Shown here: positions 1 through 11,617 of the stretch, in pieces
How the letters are laid out: each line of letters begins with the position of its first letter
Numbering within the stretch: the stretch's first letter is position 1
NCBI RefSeq assembly: GCF_007565055.1
Contig: NC_044552.1
Location: 145,015,358-145,079,357, forward strand
Direction of reading: 5' to 3'
DNA length: 64,000 nt
DNA from: Rhinopithecus roxellana
Lineage: Eukaryota; Chordata; Mammalia; Primates; Cercopithecidae
The notes under the pieces: model-generated
The model's input: the letters and a program-made list of their open reading frames with translations, nothing else
What the model was told of the DNA's origin: nothing
Databases searched by the model: none
Program-made: the position numbers and the translations under genes

Positions 1-254
1 ACACACAGACCTATGAGGGAACACACATTTCACATGTATCTGTTCCTTCTCTCCCTCTTAAACTTTGACGTGAGAAAAAAGAAAGAGAAAAGCAACAGAC
101 AGATAAGCCATGTAGGCCAATGGATCATCCCAACAGTGAGGAAAGGAATAGAAGGGAATATGTACACACTGTAATATTTTCACTACTAAAAATCCTGCAT
201 GTAATTCTGACCATGCTGTGTTCTAAAAGAGACAGTATGCCCAAATAAAGAAAT

Positions 255-440
255 GCTAAGGTCTGACTACCAAGCTCAGCACCTGCCTAGCCATGGGGCT
301 TTGAGAAACTAATTTTTCTTTGAGCCTTAGTAACTCATCTGTAAAATTAGAATCATAACAACTATCTTGTCTGGTTGTTCTGAAAAACAGAGATTCCCAC
401 ATAGAAGAATGCACTAAATGGTAGCAATTATTATACTAAG
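255..440 (-). repeat. MIR SINE relic
   Basis: Resembles the reverse-complement MIR consensus: a 'gagccttagtaactcatctgtaaaat' type core (the cctcagtttcctcatctgtaaaatg module) followed by the 'ataacaactat...' block. Highly diverged. Confidence 0.6.
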
Positions 441-3400
441 ATCTACAAAAGTAACTACTTTATTATTACCAAGATTAAGACCATAAGAGTTACCACATCC
501 AAGTTTTGGTGTTTATGTCCCATCAGAGGAACCACAGGACTGAATGGACAAGATGAGCACGTGTTTGCACAAGCATAGATTTCACTTTTTTAATTGCTGC
601 CAACACTAATGCTTGTTCTATCCTGTAACTGTTTCAAAGTAACTGTTTCAAACCGCTACTGCTTATATATCTGGCCAGACCTGGCCAAATACAGCTCATG
701 GGAAGGAATCGGTACAGAAGGAAAGGCCCACCCTTCAGAAGTGCTTGGCAGCTGCAGATTCACTTGGCGTTTCCACCTTGTGGCACACCATGCGGGAAGG
801 GTTATAAGTCCCGACGATCAATGCTGTGAGGGTGAAGGCAGGAGACAGGGAGCTCTGCTCTGCCTTCCATTCTCCCTATCCTATCTCCTCTTTCCCTGAG
901 CAAAATATTGTCACAGTCAACCTGTAGCAGATGTTTCCTGTGCTTTTCAAATATACCAAAAGTCAGTTCATCTTTAAGACAATTCCACAGCAAAGAGGCT
1001 GGTTACAAAGATGGTCAAACAGCTCACATGAAAATAGTGTTTCTCTGTCCATTTAAAAATTACTCAGCTGATGCACTTAAAAGGCTTTTAATCTACAATA
1101 ATGATGACTTTTTTTTCTTCACCTCCATCTGCTTACAGAACACACACACACACTCACACAATTCTTTAAGGGACTTCAGTTCTTATAAACTAAAACAAAA
1201 TATAAAAACTGCTAGTAAATTTCTAAAGCAAATGTCATTATTTCACATGCAAAAAAAAAAAAACTAAGTACTAATCTGGGGCAGCCATTTCTCATTCCTA
1301 CTTTTACTCACAAATATTCAAATAAATATAAAATTACTAATACAGTATTTTTTGAAAATCAAAACATCAAATATTCTAGTTTGGAAGGGCCACAGTCTAC
1401 ACGGACCACCACTGCTCAAAAGCAATGATTTCTAAGCATTTCACCTGGGCAATACCCTGCTATGGGATCACAGAAAAGGAACCGCAAGGTCATTAAAACA
1501 ATTCCTTTGATCCTATCTCACATCATCTCCCACCCCCAATCCTGTCAGCTAAGGATGGAGGTAATTTAAAGCTTGGTAAATCTGGATTTAAGACAATAAG
1601 ATTCCAAGGTACACAACTACCTCCGGAGACTTGATTACAGCTAAATTCCTGGAATTTTTTTTTGCTCCTCCCCCATCTGTTGGAATGTCCACAGCTTTTT
1701 AAGACATAGACCAGAAAAAAAAAAAAAAAAATACAGTGAAGCCAGAATTAAAACAGTAATTTAAGGTAGCAAGGTTCCTATTTTGTTTCACTTTATAATA
1801 TTCAATAACCTCAAAATCACAACCTTGAAAATGTGCTCTCTCACTTAGTAGGGAAGACAAACAATGACATTGCTACTACACTTATTTATCAAAAACTAAT
1901 AAAGTTCTTAAATCTAAGGTAGGGAATATATGAATATTCCCTTCAGTAAAGTAAGATGTGTTCACAAATGAGAAAAAAAAAAAAAAAAAAAAAAAAACCC
2001 TTATGAGAAATCAATTATATATTACCTAAAAAGGATTAAATCATCTCTACTAATATTACTCTTAGAAAGTATTGCATTTTTACCCTAAAATGCTTTCCAA
2101 AGTACTTTCAAAACCTGGTTCTGCCTGTTGGAGCTCCAGCATCCCCGCTTCCAGATTCCGAGTCAGAGCAAGTCCATTCATGTGTGCCTTTGACTGTTCA
2201 ACAATCGAAGGAAGAAGCATGACTACACAGGTGTCCTGCCACTTAGGATAACCAGGCATTTGGACTGTATCAATCCACTTTCACTAGAGAGGCCCGACAC
2301 ATCAATTACATTCACATCTGCTAACTTGCTCTATGCCTGACCGGGAGCCAACCCTCAAAGAGCTCATGCCTCATGGGAGGAGAGACACACACTTCTCACC
2401 ATAATAAAAGACGGCCTGAGATGGGTCGTGAAGGTGTAAATGACACACAGTTGAATCACAGAGGAGGGAATGATTATCTAGCTGTGGGTGTAGTGATGAG
2501 CTGGGCTGAAGACAGATGAGCAGAAAGGAGGAGGAGGATGTGAATTCCTAGCAAGTATGTGACATTTCCGGAGAAAGGCTATAGTCTAGGGTGGTCTTTG
2601 GTGACCCACCGTATTCTCCCCACCTGATTCAGCTCACAGTGGAGATGCAGGGAGGGCTTCAGGGCAAGAAAGGGACATTTTGTATTAATGGCACTTTGTA
2701 TTAACTTGTATTAATGGTGAAGACAACCAGATCCTTTCAGAAGTACACCTTTTGTATTGGTGTGAAAGATGAATTCCAGAGAGAAGGGACAGGAAGTGGG
2801 GGTCGGATTTAAAGGGTAAGGAAATTGTCAGGGCAAGAGATTGCATGAGAGCCTGAACCCAGAAGGAAGGGGCTGGAGGAGGAGCCTGAAAAGACAGGAG
2901 CGCTGGAAAATAGAAGACAGTTTGGTGTGTGCCTTAGGGGCATCTTTCATGATTTCCCAGTTATACACACGGCAGAAGCTCTTGAATAAGGAAAAGGAAA
3001 TACGTAATATGAAATACCTTGCAGCCCCAATTCCAAAGATATTACTGCTGGTGAAGAGAGATCTATAAGCAGCCTCTTAGGATTTTATAATATTTTATCC
3101 CTATGATTCACAGGAAAATCCAGTCAGTAAAATCAATAATGGAAAAAAGAAATACCCATTTCATGTATTTTCAAATGTTTTGTCACCTGGAAGGGGTACA
3201 GTAGTTTGTAAAAGTAACAATGAATATTTTACCTCGTAAGTACTGGAATGGAGGTTATTGCTTTGGCATGGCACAAATAAAAAGAATTTAAGAATGTATT
3301 TGGGCATGACACAATGAGTAAGAATATGTAGGTCCAATCGCTACATGCACAAAAGGAACCAGCCATGGAGACAAAGGAAATGCAGGCGAAAGAGGAAAAA

Positions 3401-4636
3401 CACTGTGATGCCAACAAATAACAGAAAACTAAAATTTGCACACAACTAACAGCCACTTACAAACACTGAAGGATAGCAGAAAAAAGCAAGCATATAGCCA
3501 CGAAAACACTTTCAAAGTTTAAATGTGCTGTATCAATGAAAGATGTTATTAAGTAGTGGGATTCACTTCCGAACTCTATCTGGACTATAGATTTAAATGT
3601 CCCTCACAGAGTTCCAATATCATTTGTTTCCATAGTGTGGAGAAAAATTATAAGAATTAGCAATATTTGTCCATTTTTCTTGTCCAATTCCAATGTACAA
3701 GGATCCACTGTTAATATTAGCTGCCCCCAGGAAAGAAAATGGTACTGGGGAAGAATAGGACCTCTAAATGTTCGCTGTAAGTATTTCTGTGTTATTCAAT
3801 TTCTTCCCAATGTGTAGGCTTCGGATGCTACTCATATAATGAAAAATGCATTTTAAAAAATAAACAAGTCAACTATTTTATTCCTATGAAACATTATTAT
3901 GAATTGGTATTGAATCTAAAACCTACTGTGCTTCATGCCTTAAAGACAAAAATAATTAAATGCCTAAAAAATTATATATCAGGTCATTGAAAAAGGGAAA
4001 ACAATGATAATCAGCAAATAAATATTTATTATAATTATCTAATAATTTGAGGGCTGGAGCTTAAAGTTTTCCCAAGTAAATCATGAGTAGTTAAGTAACC
4101 AGCAATTCCTGCAAAGCAAAAAAAGGAGTTTTCTTATGAATTTAAAATAAAACATGTATTTCAATGAAAGGGTTATACAATTAAGAAATACAGACACTGT
4201 ATTCCTTAACTACAATCTTGCAGTTAGTACACAAGAAGCAAATAAAAAAATAACTGGACATACAAATCTGCTACTGTAACAACAAACACTTAAATATCCA
4301 GACGCATATAGCTTATGTTGGGTATTTTTAATGGAAATAAATATTTAGCACACACTCCAAGTGACCACTTTTCATACCTGGATTTGCTACATTAATAGCA
4401 ACAACCCACCAAAGCCTAAAGCTGGATTACTATAACAACAGGACTCTTTTGTGTTTTGGGAGAATATTTATTCTCATTAAGCTCCATATTGAAATATTAG
4501 CATACATTTAGCTAACCCTAAGATACACTTTTGAGAGGCAGAAGAAGACTAACCCTGAGGTTAATCTCCATTTACACTTTGGACTTAAACTGAAAACAAA
4601 GGGATGATCTTTTGAAAAGATGGGAAATGTTTAATC

Positions 4637-4841
4637 GGCATTGCTAAACATTGGCACTACTGACATTTGGGGCCAGATGATTATTTTGGTGGGAGGCTGT
4701 CCTGTGCATGGTGCGATGTTTAGCTGCATCCCTGGCCTCTACCCACTGGAAGCCTTCTCCCACAGTTCTGACAGCAGAAATGTCTCCAGAAATTAACAAG
4801 TATCCTCTGGAGGGTAAAATCACCCCAGTTGAGAATCACTG
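4637..4841 (-). mobile_element. MER20-like hAT DNA transposon relic
   Basis: Near full-length match to a ~219-bp non-autonomous hAT element: 'ggcactactgacatttggg' at one end, the 'gatgtttagctgcatccctgg' core, and 'gttgagaatcactg' at the other. The family name is from memory; the class is more certain than the subfamily. Confidence 0.65.
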
Positions 4842-4970
4842 ATAATCCAATGCTGGGACCATAACCAAAAACTTTAGAATTATAGAAAAAGTCAATGCTC
4901 ATTTTGAAAGCTGGAAACAATTACAACTGATAATACACAATGAGAAGTGAGACCATCACAAAGCATAATG

Positions 4971-5277
4971 GGCCAGGTGCAGTGGCTCATGTCTGTAATC
5001 CCAGCACTTTGGGAGGCTGAGGAGGGCAGATCACCTGAGGTCAGGAGTTTGAGACTAGCCTGGCCAACATGGTGAAACCCCGTCTCTACTAAAAATAAAA
5101 CTTTAGCCGGGCATAGTGGCATGTGCCTGTAGTCCCAGTTACTCGGGAGGCTGAGGCAGGAGAATGGCGTGAACCCAGGAGGCGGAGCTTGCAGTGAGCT
5201 GAGATCCGGCCACAGCACTCCAGCCTGGGCGGCAGAGCGAGACTCTGTCTCAAAAAAAAAAAAAAAAAAAAAAAAAA
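4971..5277 (+). mobile_element. Alu, chimeric (AluS-like left arm, AluYR-like right arm)
   Basis: Full-length dimeric Alu with a long A tail. The left arm has the S-type 'cacctgaggtcaggagtttg' and 'cctggccaacatgg'. The right arm has the Y-type 'ggagaatggcgtgaaccc', 'ggagcttgcagtgagctg' and the monkey-type 'gatccggcca'. No matching direct repeats are visible at its flanks. Confidence 0.9.
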
Positions 5278-5689
5278 TACTAAGCCACACAAAACACATT
5301 TCTCTCCCTAATTACTGGTTTATTTGAATGAGATCTCCATCTAGAACTGCACTTACACCTAGAGAAAAACTACCTCCTGTCACTACAATCACACACAGCT
5401 ACCCACACATACACACAACCCCTCCATCTGTGTCTTCTGCTGATCATTCATTGGAACTACCAATTAGTTCCTAAGGCAAAGAACGCCCCTCCAAATTCAG
5501 TGGTCACCACTCAGGGAATCTGGCTGGATCCCTTCCACACTAATCTGTGAGGTCTTCCAGCTCCGCTTCTACCACGTGTTCTCTGACTTTGATTTTCAAA
5601 ACATACATTTTCATTAATTTTGTCTTCACATTCAATCTTTGCACTTTTTTGGGGGCAATATTCCTTCTGCAAATTTGCTTAGCATCTAA

Positions 5690-5995
5690 ATCCAAATCTA
5701 TATATATTTACATGTAGATCCAAATATATGTAGATATAATATTTAGATATAGATCCAAATATATGTAGAAATATATGTTGTATCTACATATATTTGGATC
5801 TACATCTAAATATATATAGATTTGAATTTAGATTCTCTATATAAATATAGACGTATATACATATACGTCTATATATAGAGAGATATAGCTCTATATTTGG
5901 ATCTATATAGAGAGAGATATAGCTACACATACTTGGATTTAGCTTCCAAGAGAATCTATCTCTCTCAATATATAGATATATAGAGATATATCTAA
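5690..5995. repeat. AT-rich palindromic/tandem cluster
   Basis: About 300 bp of interlocking direct and inverted copies. An 18-mer at 717-734 and 752-769 (window 5717-5734, 5752-5769) recurs exactly inverted at 5783-5800. A second perfect hairpin has 12-bp arms at 5846-5857 and 5862-5873. GATA/TCTA-like words dominate the rest. Confidence 0.85.
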
Positions 5996-6019
5996 ATCTA
6001 AATCTCCTATTGCTAATTT

Positions 6020-6150
6020 CATTTCATTCATTGAAAAATATTGATTGGATGCCTTCTCTGTGCCAGGCATTGCTCTCATTAAGAGTACATCTTGGTATAC
6101 ATCGGTGAATAAGAAATTTCAAAAAGACAAAGATCCCTGACTGATGGGAA
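6020..6150 (-). repeat. L2 LINE 3' end relic
   Basis: Shows the reverse-complement L2 tail pattern: 'attcattgaaaaatattgatt' then 'tgtgccaggcattgctct' then 'atacatcggtgaataag' and 'aaagatccctg'. Confidence 0.55.
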
Positions 6151-6911
6151 AAAGAAAAAAAAAAAGACCAAGGTAAGGAGTCACTGGGAGGATAGGAAGC
6201 CTTGCAGGGAGAGAGTGTGATTGGTTCATTCTCCACCCAGAACTTTCCTATTAAAATACCAGGTGACCTGGAAACTCTGCTTCTCCATTTTTCTTATGGG
6301 TAGAATGTTAAAACCCAACCTGTCCTATCTGACACTGACTTCTATTGACATTGACTCTCCCCTTATAAGTCCTCACATTTATCCCTTCCTCTTAAACTTT
6401 ATCACTGTTGCATCTGTCGACATTTTCAGGTGTAATGAAGGATCCTCCTTCTGTATTTTCATGTCCCTGGAACTATTTGCCTACCCACTCTCTCTGACTT
6501 TTGACTTCAAATGTCAAAAACCTGTAAAAAGTAGTTTCAAGTACTCAGCAATTTACTACTACCTGGGCTATTTCTACCACTCCAATCAAGTTACCACTAT
6601 AATTTAATCAACAGTCTGTATTTCACACAGACCCTCCATGCCTGAAACAGTATTTTGACCATTTTTAAGCAATTTTCTCTTATGTTCAAGATACAGTGTA
6701 CTCTACTTTTGACTTTGCTTCCAGGCAAAAGGAAATAAATGTGCTCTCCAGCACATTAAAAGTACATTTTTGATAAGTCCCAACTTAAATACATAATAAA
6801 TGTGGGTCTAGAAAGAATGTAAAATATTCAAATAATAAATATGTGAATCTTACAAGATAATTACTATTTACCCTGTAATAAACTTAAACTCCCAGTGGCC
6901 TCTGGATTTAC

Positions 6912-7124
6912 CTCAAAAGCTCTGAGTTTGAGAGTAATTTCTTCAAGCAAATGCAGATCTTTGGAAACCAAGACCTTTAGCTCGTTCCACTTTCCTTGCA
7001 CATCATCAAATTCTTGTTTATATAATTTTTCTACATCAGGATGAACATTTTTCTCCAGAGCCTTTGTTTCTTCTGCAAGTTTATGTAATGTAGGTTTCTG
7101 ATTCTCAAGGATTTCATCAAGGGC
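6912..7124 (-). CDS. UTRN: Utrophin coding exon, spectrin repeat 6 (213 bp, about residues 952-1022)
   Basis: The acceptor is 'ttttccag' and the donor 'gtaaatcc'. Seventy-one codons, phase 0-0: ALDEILENQKPTLHKLAEET, ... DDVQGKWNELKVLVSKDLHL, ending LKLRAFE. 'VQGKWNELKVLV' carries the helix C Trp. Size equals dystrophin exon 23 (213 bp). This is the last utrophin exon in the window. A counterpart of dystrophin exon 24 (starting ADSTVIEKW) was not found in 1-6911. Confidence 0.97.
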
Positions 7125-8444
7125 CTGGAAAATGTTTTAAAATATTAAAAATATGCACAACAATGTGTCTGCACAGATAATAGTAAAATGGGCTATATAA
7201 AGTCAAAAGTCACTTTAAAATGCATTAGAAAGAATTTTTATCTAAAAAGAACAGTGGGTGGGAGTGTAAATTAGTTCAACCATTGTGGAAGACAGTGTGG
7301 TGATTCCTCAAAGACCTAGAACCTAAACCAGAAATACCATATGACCCAGCAATCTTACTGGGTATATACCCAAAGGAATACAAATCATTCTCTTATAAAG
7401 ATACATGCACACTATGTTCATTGCAGCAAAATTCACAATAGCAAAGACAAGGAATCAACCCAAATGCCCATCAATGATAGACTAGTTAAAGAAAATGTGG
7501 TACATATACACCATGGAATACTATGTTGCCATAAAAAGGAACAAGATCATGTCTTTTGCAGGGATATGGATAGAGCTGGAAGCCATTATCCTCAGCAAAC
7601 TAATGCAGAAACAAACAAAAAAAACCCACAAATACTGCATATTCTCACTTGTAAGTGGGAGCTGAATGGTGAGTGCACATGGACACATGGTGGGGAACAA
7701 TACACACTGGGGTCTGTTGGGGGGTGGGGTATGGTGGGAGGGAAAGCATCAGGAAGAAGAGCTAATAGATCCTGGGCTTAATACGGAGTGCAACAAACTA
7801 CCATGACAACACGTTTACCCATGTAACAAACCTGTACATCCTGCACAAGTACCCCTGAACTTAAAATCAAAGTTGGAAATCAAAAAACAAAACAAAACAT
7901 GAACAACTCATAAAAAATAGGCATAATCATAAAAATTAAAGCTTTTTCTTCATGAGTTGTGTGTGAGCAATACAATGTATTCTCAACACTGAACACCAAG
8001 GGAATGGCACAGCAAGTGTGGGCCAAGTGTGCAGTGCTCAATGGCTGCTCTCCTTTCATCTGATAAAATAGTGCAGAGCCATAAAGCTACTCAACTAAAT
8101 GGCCAGGGAAATATTCCTATTCGATGCAGAAAAAAGTATACATCAACACATCGACTGATAGTCCTCATTTCATTAAAGATATTTTAGCAGATTATGAACA
8201 GGTTGAGAACTTTAAGCTAATCACACCAGAAGGAGAAAATATGCTTTTCTTCTATGAAAAAATATTTAACAACTGTATTTTCTTTTATGTGAGGTCAAAC
8301 TAACCCTTAAATCATACATAAATTTTTGGACCAATGATGAACAAAACTGACCAATTGTTTTTTATCTCTGAAAAACATTTCAAAATATGTAAGAGGAGAT
8401 ATTAGAAGAAACGCTAGAGTTCTAACATGGAAAATATATGTTAC
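7125..8444 (-). other. UTRN: Intron between repeat 5/6 exons (1,320 bp)
   Basis: About half is a 5'-truncated sense-plus L1 (7252-7905). 7910-8440 has no recognised feature. Confidence 0.8.
7252..7905 (+). mobile_element. 5'-truncated primate L1 (L1P type) 3' end
   Basis: Contains the end of ORF2 ('accatatgacccagcaatc', 'gggtatatacccaaagg') and the 3' UTR with 'acacactggggtctgttggg' through 'tgtaacaaacctgtacatcc', ending in an A-rich tail. The open frame at 7341-7781 is out-of-frame L1 noise. Confidence 0.9.
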
Positions 8445-8590
8445 CTTTTTTTCTTGCAGGGCCTTCTCCACCTTGGCAGGATCATTAAGGACACTCAGAG
8501 ATGCCTGGGCCTTATTTTCTGAATCATTTAGCACAACTTTCAGTGTTTTCAATGTTTCCAGATATGCATGCCCAGGTTGGCCCTTCAGTT
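8445..8590 (-). CDS. UTRN: Utrophin coding exon, end of repeat 5 to repeat 6 (146 bp, about residues 903-951)
   Basis: The acceptor is 'aatcagcag' and the donor 'gtaacatat'. It completes Glu, then 48 codons from LKGQPGHAYLETLKTLKVVL to KVEKALQEKK. Size equals dystrophin exon 22 (146 bp). The 'LETLKTLK.VLNDSENKA' stretch is utrophin-specific in my recollection and helps exclude dystrophin. Confidence 0.97.
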
Positions 8591-10390
8591 CTGCTGATTT
8601 AAAAATATTTAAGTTGAGAAAATCATGTTAGGAACCCAATATTATTACATAGACCATCATCCTAAATGAATTCCAATACATGGCAAAGGAGACCCCATGA
8701 TTAAAATGTAAAAGGATCTCTGTTAATAACACAGATCATTCCATTGGCATTTCTGAGAGTCAGACAGTGACTTCATTCCTGCGGATGTTGACATTTGAAA
8801 ATATTAACTAACCCACTATAATTTTTCTTCATTTCTTCATGATGAAATGTCTCTCTGAAGATGGAACAACAATGTCCCTTTTGTCCCATATAATCTCATC
8901 TTCCTTAACAGCTACACAAAGAATAAAAGAAAGCAAAGATCCCGTCAACCAGTCTTGCTGTTAAGCTCTGCCGTGTAGACAAACCCATCTATAGAGTGGA
9001 GGAAATTATATGGAAATACTGCCACCATGCTGCCCAGGTACCCTGAGAAATAATGGCCGAACAGCCAGCTGGAACAGTGCCTACCTGAGTTAGTAACATA
9101 AAAATCTCGTAGATGTAACACTTGTGTGGAAAGGAAGTGAGTTCTCTTGAAACACAAAGAGGTGAAATCAACTAGCAGCAAAAGTTAAACTGCCTATTGA
9201 TCCTTGTCAAAAGTAAAAGCATAGTTTGCACCAGTAAGTGGAGAAAGAGGTACCCTCAAAAGATTTACCTCACATAACTGAACTCAAGGAACAAAGACAC
9301 GCTGCCCCGATGCACTTTCAAAAGAAAGGTAACACAACACATTTGCCTAGCATGTACACATACAGGTACTTCCAGTCATCACACAATCTACAATTGCTGA
9401 AGTTAGGCTGGGTTACATGTGGAGCTTTTCAGTGTGCACTACCCAAAATAATAATGCACAATGCAACACAGTTCCTAACTCAAATGGCAGCTAGGAAGTA
9501 AACAGTGTAACGTAAGAGGAATGAGCTTTCAAAACCTTTAACAGTGAACCTTCCAAAACCAAGTGTATTCCAAAAGTAAGAACTCTAAAATTTTTCTGAA
9601 TCTGATAGTGGAATATGATTTCTTTTAAAAGAGACTATGGGACTGCTAAAACTTGAACTATTTTGAGGAAACAGAAGTAAGGGATCATTCATTTTAATCC
9701 TCCTAGCAATGATATTAAGTGGCCTCCTCAGCCAAAGGAAGAAATTGCACCTGTTTCTTTAAAAAAATAAAAAAAAACTATTTACAAATCATTACATCCA
9801 GGTCAGGTACAATGGCTGACACCTGTTATCCCTGTTATTTTGGGAGGCTAACACCTGTTAATTTGGCTAATACCTGTTATGTTGGGAGGCTGTTAGAACA
9901 CCTGTTATAATGGCTAACACCTGTTATTCTGGGAGACTGAGGTGGGACGATCACTTGAGCCCAGGAGTTCTAGACCAGCATAAGCAACATAGCTAGACTC
10001 CGGCTCTACTAAAAATAAAAAACCAGCCAGGCATGGTGGTGCATGCCTGTAGTCCCAGCTACTCAGTAGGCTGAGGCAGAAGGACCACTGAAGCCCAGGA
10101 GGTCAAGACTGCAGCTATGATTGCACCACTGTACTCCAGCCTGGATGACGGAGTGTATCCTACTGACACAATTTTAGAGCACACGAAACTTGTCTATATA
10201 TTTACAAAAAGGTGTGAATCTGGAAAAGAATCTGAATACAGGAGACTTTAAGACTTTGAACAATACAGGCACAACGGAAAATAGAGAAGGTTGGTGCAAA
10301 GCAAGCAAGCGTACTCAAGTTCTAAATGTTGGGAGTCATGTTTAAATTAAGGCAAACTGAGAGAGGAGATATTAAAATCATTGGGTTTAC
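8591..10390 (-). other. UTRN: Intron between repeat 5 exons (1,800 bp)
   Basis: It contains the Alu with the amplified 5' end (9801-10163). 8600-9790 has nothing I can name. Confidence 0.8.
9801..10163 (+). mobile_element. AluJ-like element with tandemly amplified 5' end
   Basis: The body from 9920 to 10163 is an ordinary old Alu ('gatcacttgagcccaggag', 'ctccagcctggatgacgg'). Upstream, the 'ggctaacacctgttat..tgggaggct' module at the Alu start recurs about four times between 9813 and 9942. Confidence 0.8.
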
Positions 10391-10571
10391 CATTCTCTAG
10401 CTGTTGTTGACGATCCTTTAAAGCCTGTTGTACAGCTTGGTAGCGGCCCAGAAAGCCATCGAAGCCCCGCTGGACAAAATCTGGGGCAGAAGGCTGAGAC
10501 TTCAGGGCCGAGCAGCTTGCACGCGCCATTTCAATTTTGGGGTGGAGGCCAAGAAGATTTGTCAATTCCCG
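10391..10571 (-). CDS. UTRN: Utrophin coding exon, spectrin repeat 5 (181 bp, about residues 843-903)
   Basis: The acceptor is 'cttccttag' and the donor 'gtaaaccca'. Sixty codons plus one base: RELTNLLGLHPKIEMARASC, SALKSQPSAPDFVQRGFDGF, LGRYQAVQQALKDRQQQLEN, then G of Glu. Size equals dystrophin exon 21 (181 bp). Only 162 bp separate it from the preceding exon. I count about six differences from recalled human sequence in the second half, more than in any CH exon. Confidence 0.97.
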
Positions 10572-10733
10572 CTAAGGAAGAGAAAATATGGTCACATAAC
10601 TCACTGAAGATGAACATCCTCACAGGAAGTTAATCAGGGCAGCATTAACTTGAAGTTCATGATACAAGAAGCCCTCCTTAACTCTGGGACTGCACACAGA
10701 ATTCCTCCACATTCCAGACAGTTGGCTCCTTAC
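10572..10733 (-). other. UTRN: 162-bp intron
   Basis: The shortest intron in the set, with a canonical GT at 10733 and AG at 10572 on the minus strand. No element is recognised. Confidence 0.9.
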
Positions 10734-10975
10734 CTGACAGGAATCCTTCAAGCTTGGCAAGGACTGCCAGGAAGATTCAGAAACGGAAGTGTGTTTTACC
10801 CACTCCTCCTTTGTCTTGATGACCTTTTCAAGCTCATCGAGCTGCTTGAAATAAGCATTTATATCTTCCTGTAGCTGAATTTTTCTTTCCAGATCTTCCA
10901 AATGTTGAGATACGTTCTTCCATTCTGATAAAACCTTCTCCAGAACATTTTTTATCTCTTCAGTAGGAAGGCCTT
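10734..10975 (-). CDS. UTRN: Utrophin coding exon, repeat 4 helix C to repeat 5 (242 bp, about residues 762-842)
   Basis: The largest exon in the window. The acceptor is 'actacatag' and the donor 'gtaaggagc'. It completes Glu, then 80 codons: GLPTEEIKNVLEKVLSEWKN, VSQHLEDLERKIQLQEDINA, YFKQLDELEKVIKTKEEWVK, ending LPSLKDSCQ. Two spectrin tryptophans (SEWKNV, KEEWVK) mark the helix C/A boundaries of repeats 4 and 5. Size equals dystrophin exon 20 (242 bp). 'TSVSESSWQSL' contains a Trp where human has Arg as I recall. Confidence 0.97.
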
Positions 10976-11617
10976 CTATGTAGTCATGAAAAAGAAGCAA
11001 ACAGTCTATATATTACAAAATGCATCTTGAATTTATTCTAAACATTCTAACATTCAGAATAGTGAGGCAATGTCACATATAATGATCACTTTCTTAAGTC
11101 CCTTTTAATACAACAACAAAAATGTATAATGATGCACTTAAAAATAATTACACTTATTTCAATTCCTTGACCAAAGAAGGAAGACATTTTAAAATAATGA
11201 TTCAGGAGTGGTGCGGCTATTGCAAAGGGCACATCACTGCCTTTTCTGGGTAATATATGTTTCCATCCGTGCCATGCTTCCACTCTGCTAGTTTATCACC
11301 TGAGCCACTGAAATAAGATCAACTAGCTTGATCTGCCTAGGCCCCTGACTTCAGAAAGAAGACCCTTTGTCCTAAGAAAAAAAAAAACAGCTGGCAAGAA
11401 AAACTAGGAGGCAGCTCAAGTCTTGGTGACCAAAGCACAGTGTCATATAAATTAAGAAATGAATGGCAAGAATGCCTTATGCTGGATAGCAACCTGGTGA
11501 GTGCAGGAATATTAAGCCAGCAGCCAGGCTCTAGAAGCATCACAAGCCCATTGGAGACCATGCACATAAATAAGCAAATACCAAAAGACTGAGGCAGCAA
11601 TAAGATGATCTACTTTA

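Larger units (their letters stand above)
1..6911 (-). other. UTRN: Partial intron 3' of the last visible exon
   Basis: It contains a MIR (255-440), a MER20-like relic (4637-4841), a chimeric Alu (4971-5277), an AT-rich palindrome cluster (5690-5995) and an L2 3' end (6020-6150). The remaining stretches (450-4630 and 6150-6900) have poly-A runs at 1250, 1709 and 1971 but no family I can assign securely; 2320-2720 vaguely resembles antisense L2. Confidence 0.75.

Noticed and set aside
1..6911. Next utrophin exon (dystrophin exon 24 homologue, ADSTVIEKW...)
   Set aside because: Scanned both by motif and by splice context without a match; it presumably lies outside the window.
7341..7781. 146-codon plus-strand open frame
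   Set aside because: Lies in the 3' end of an L1 and is out of the L1 ORF2 frame.
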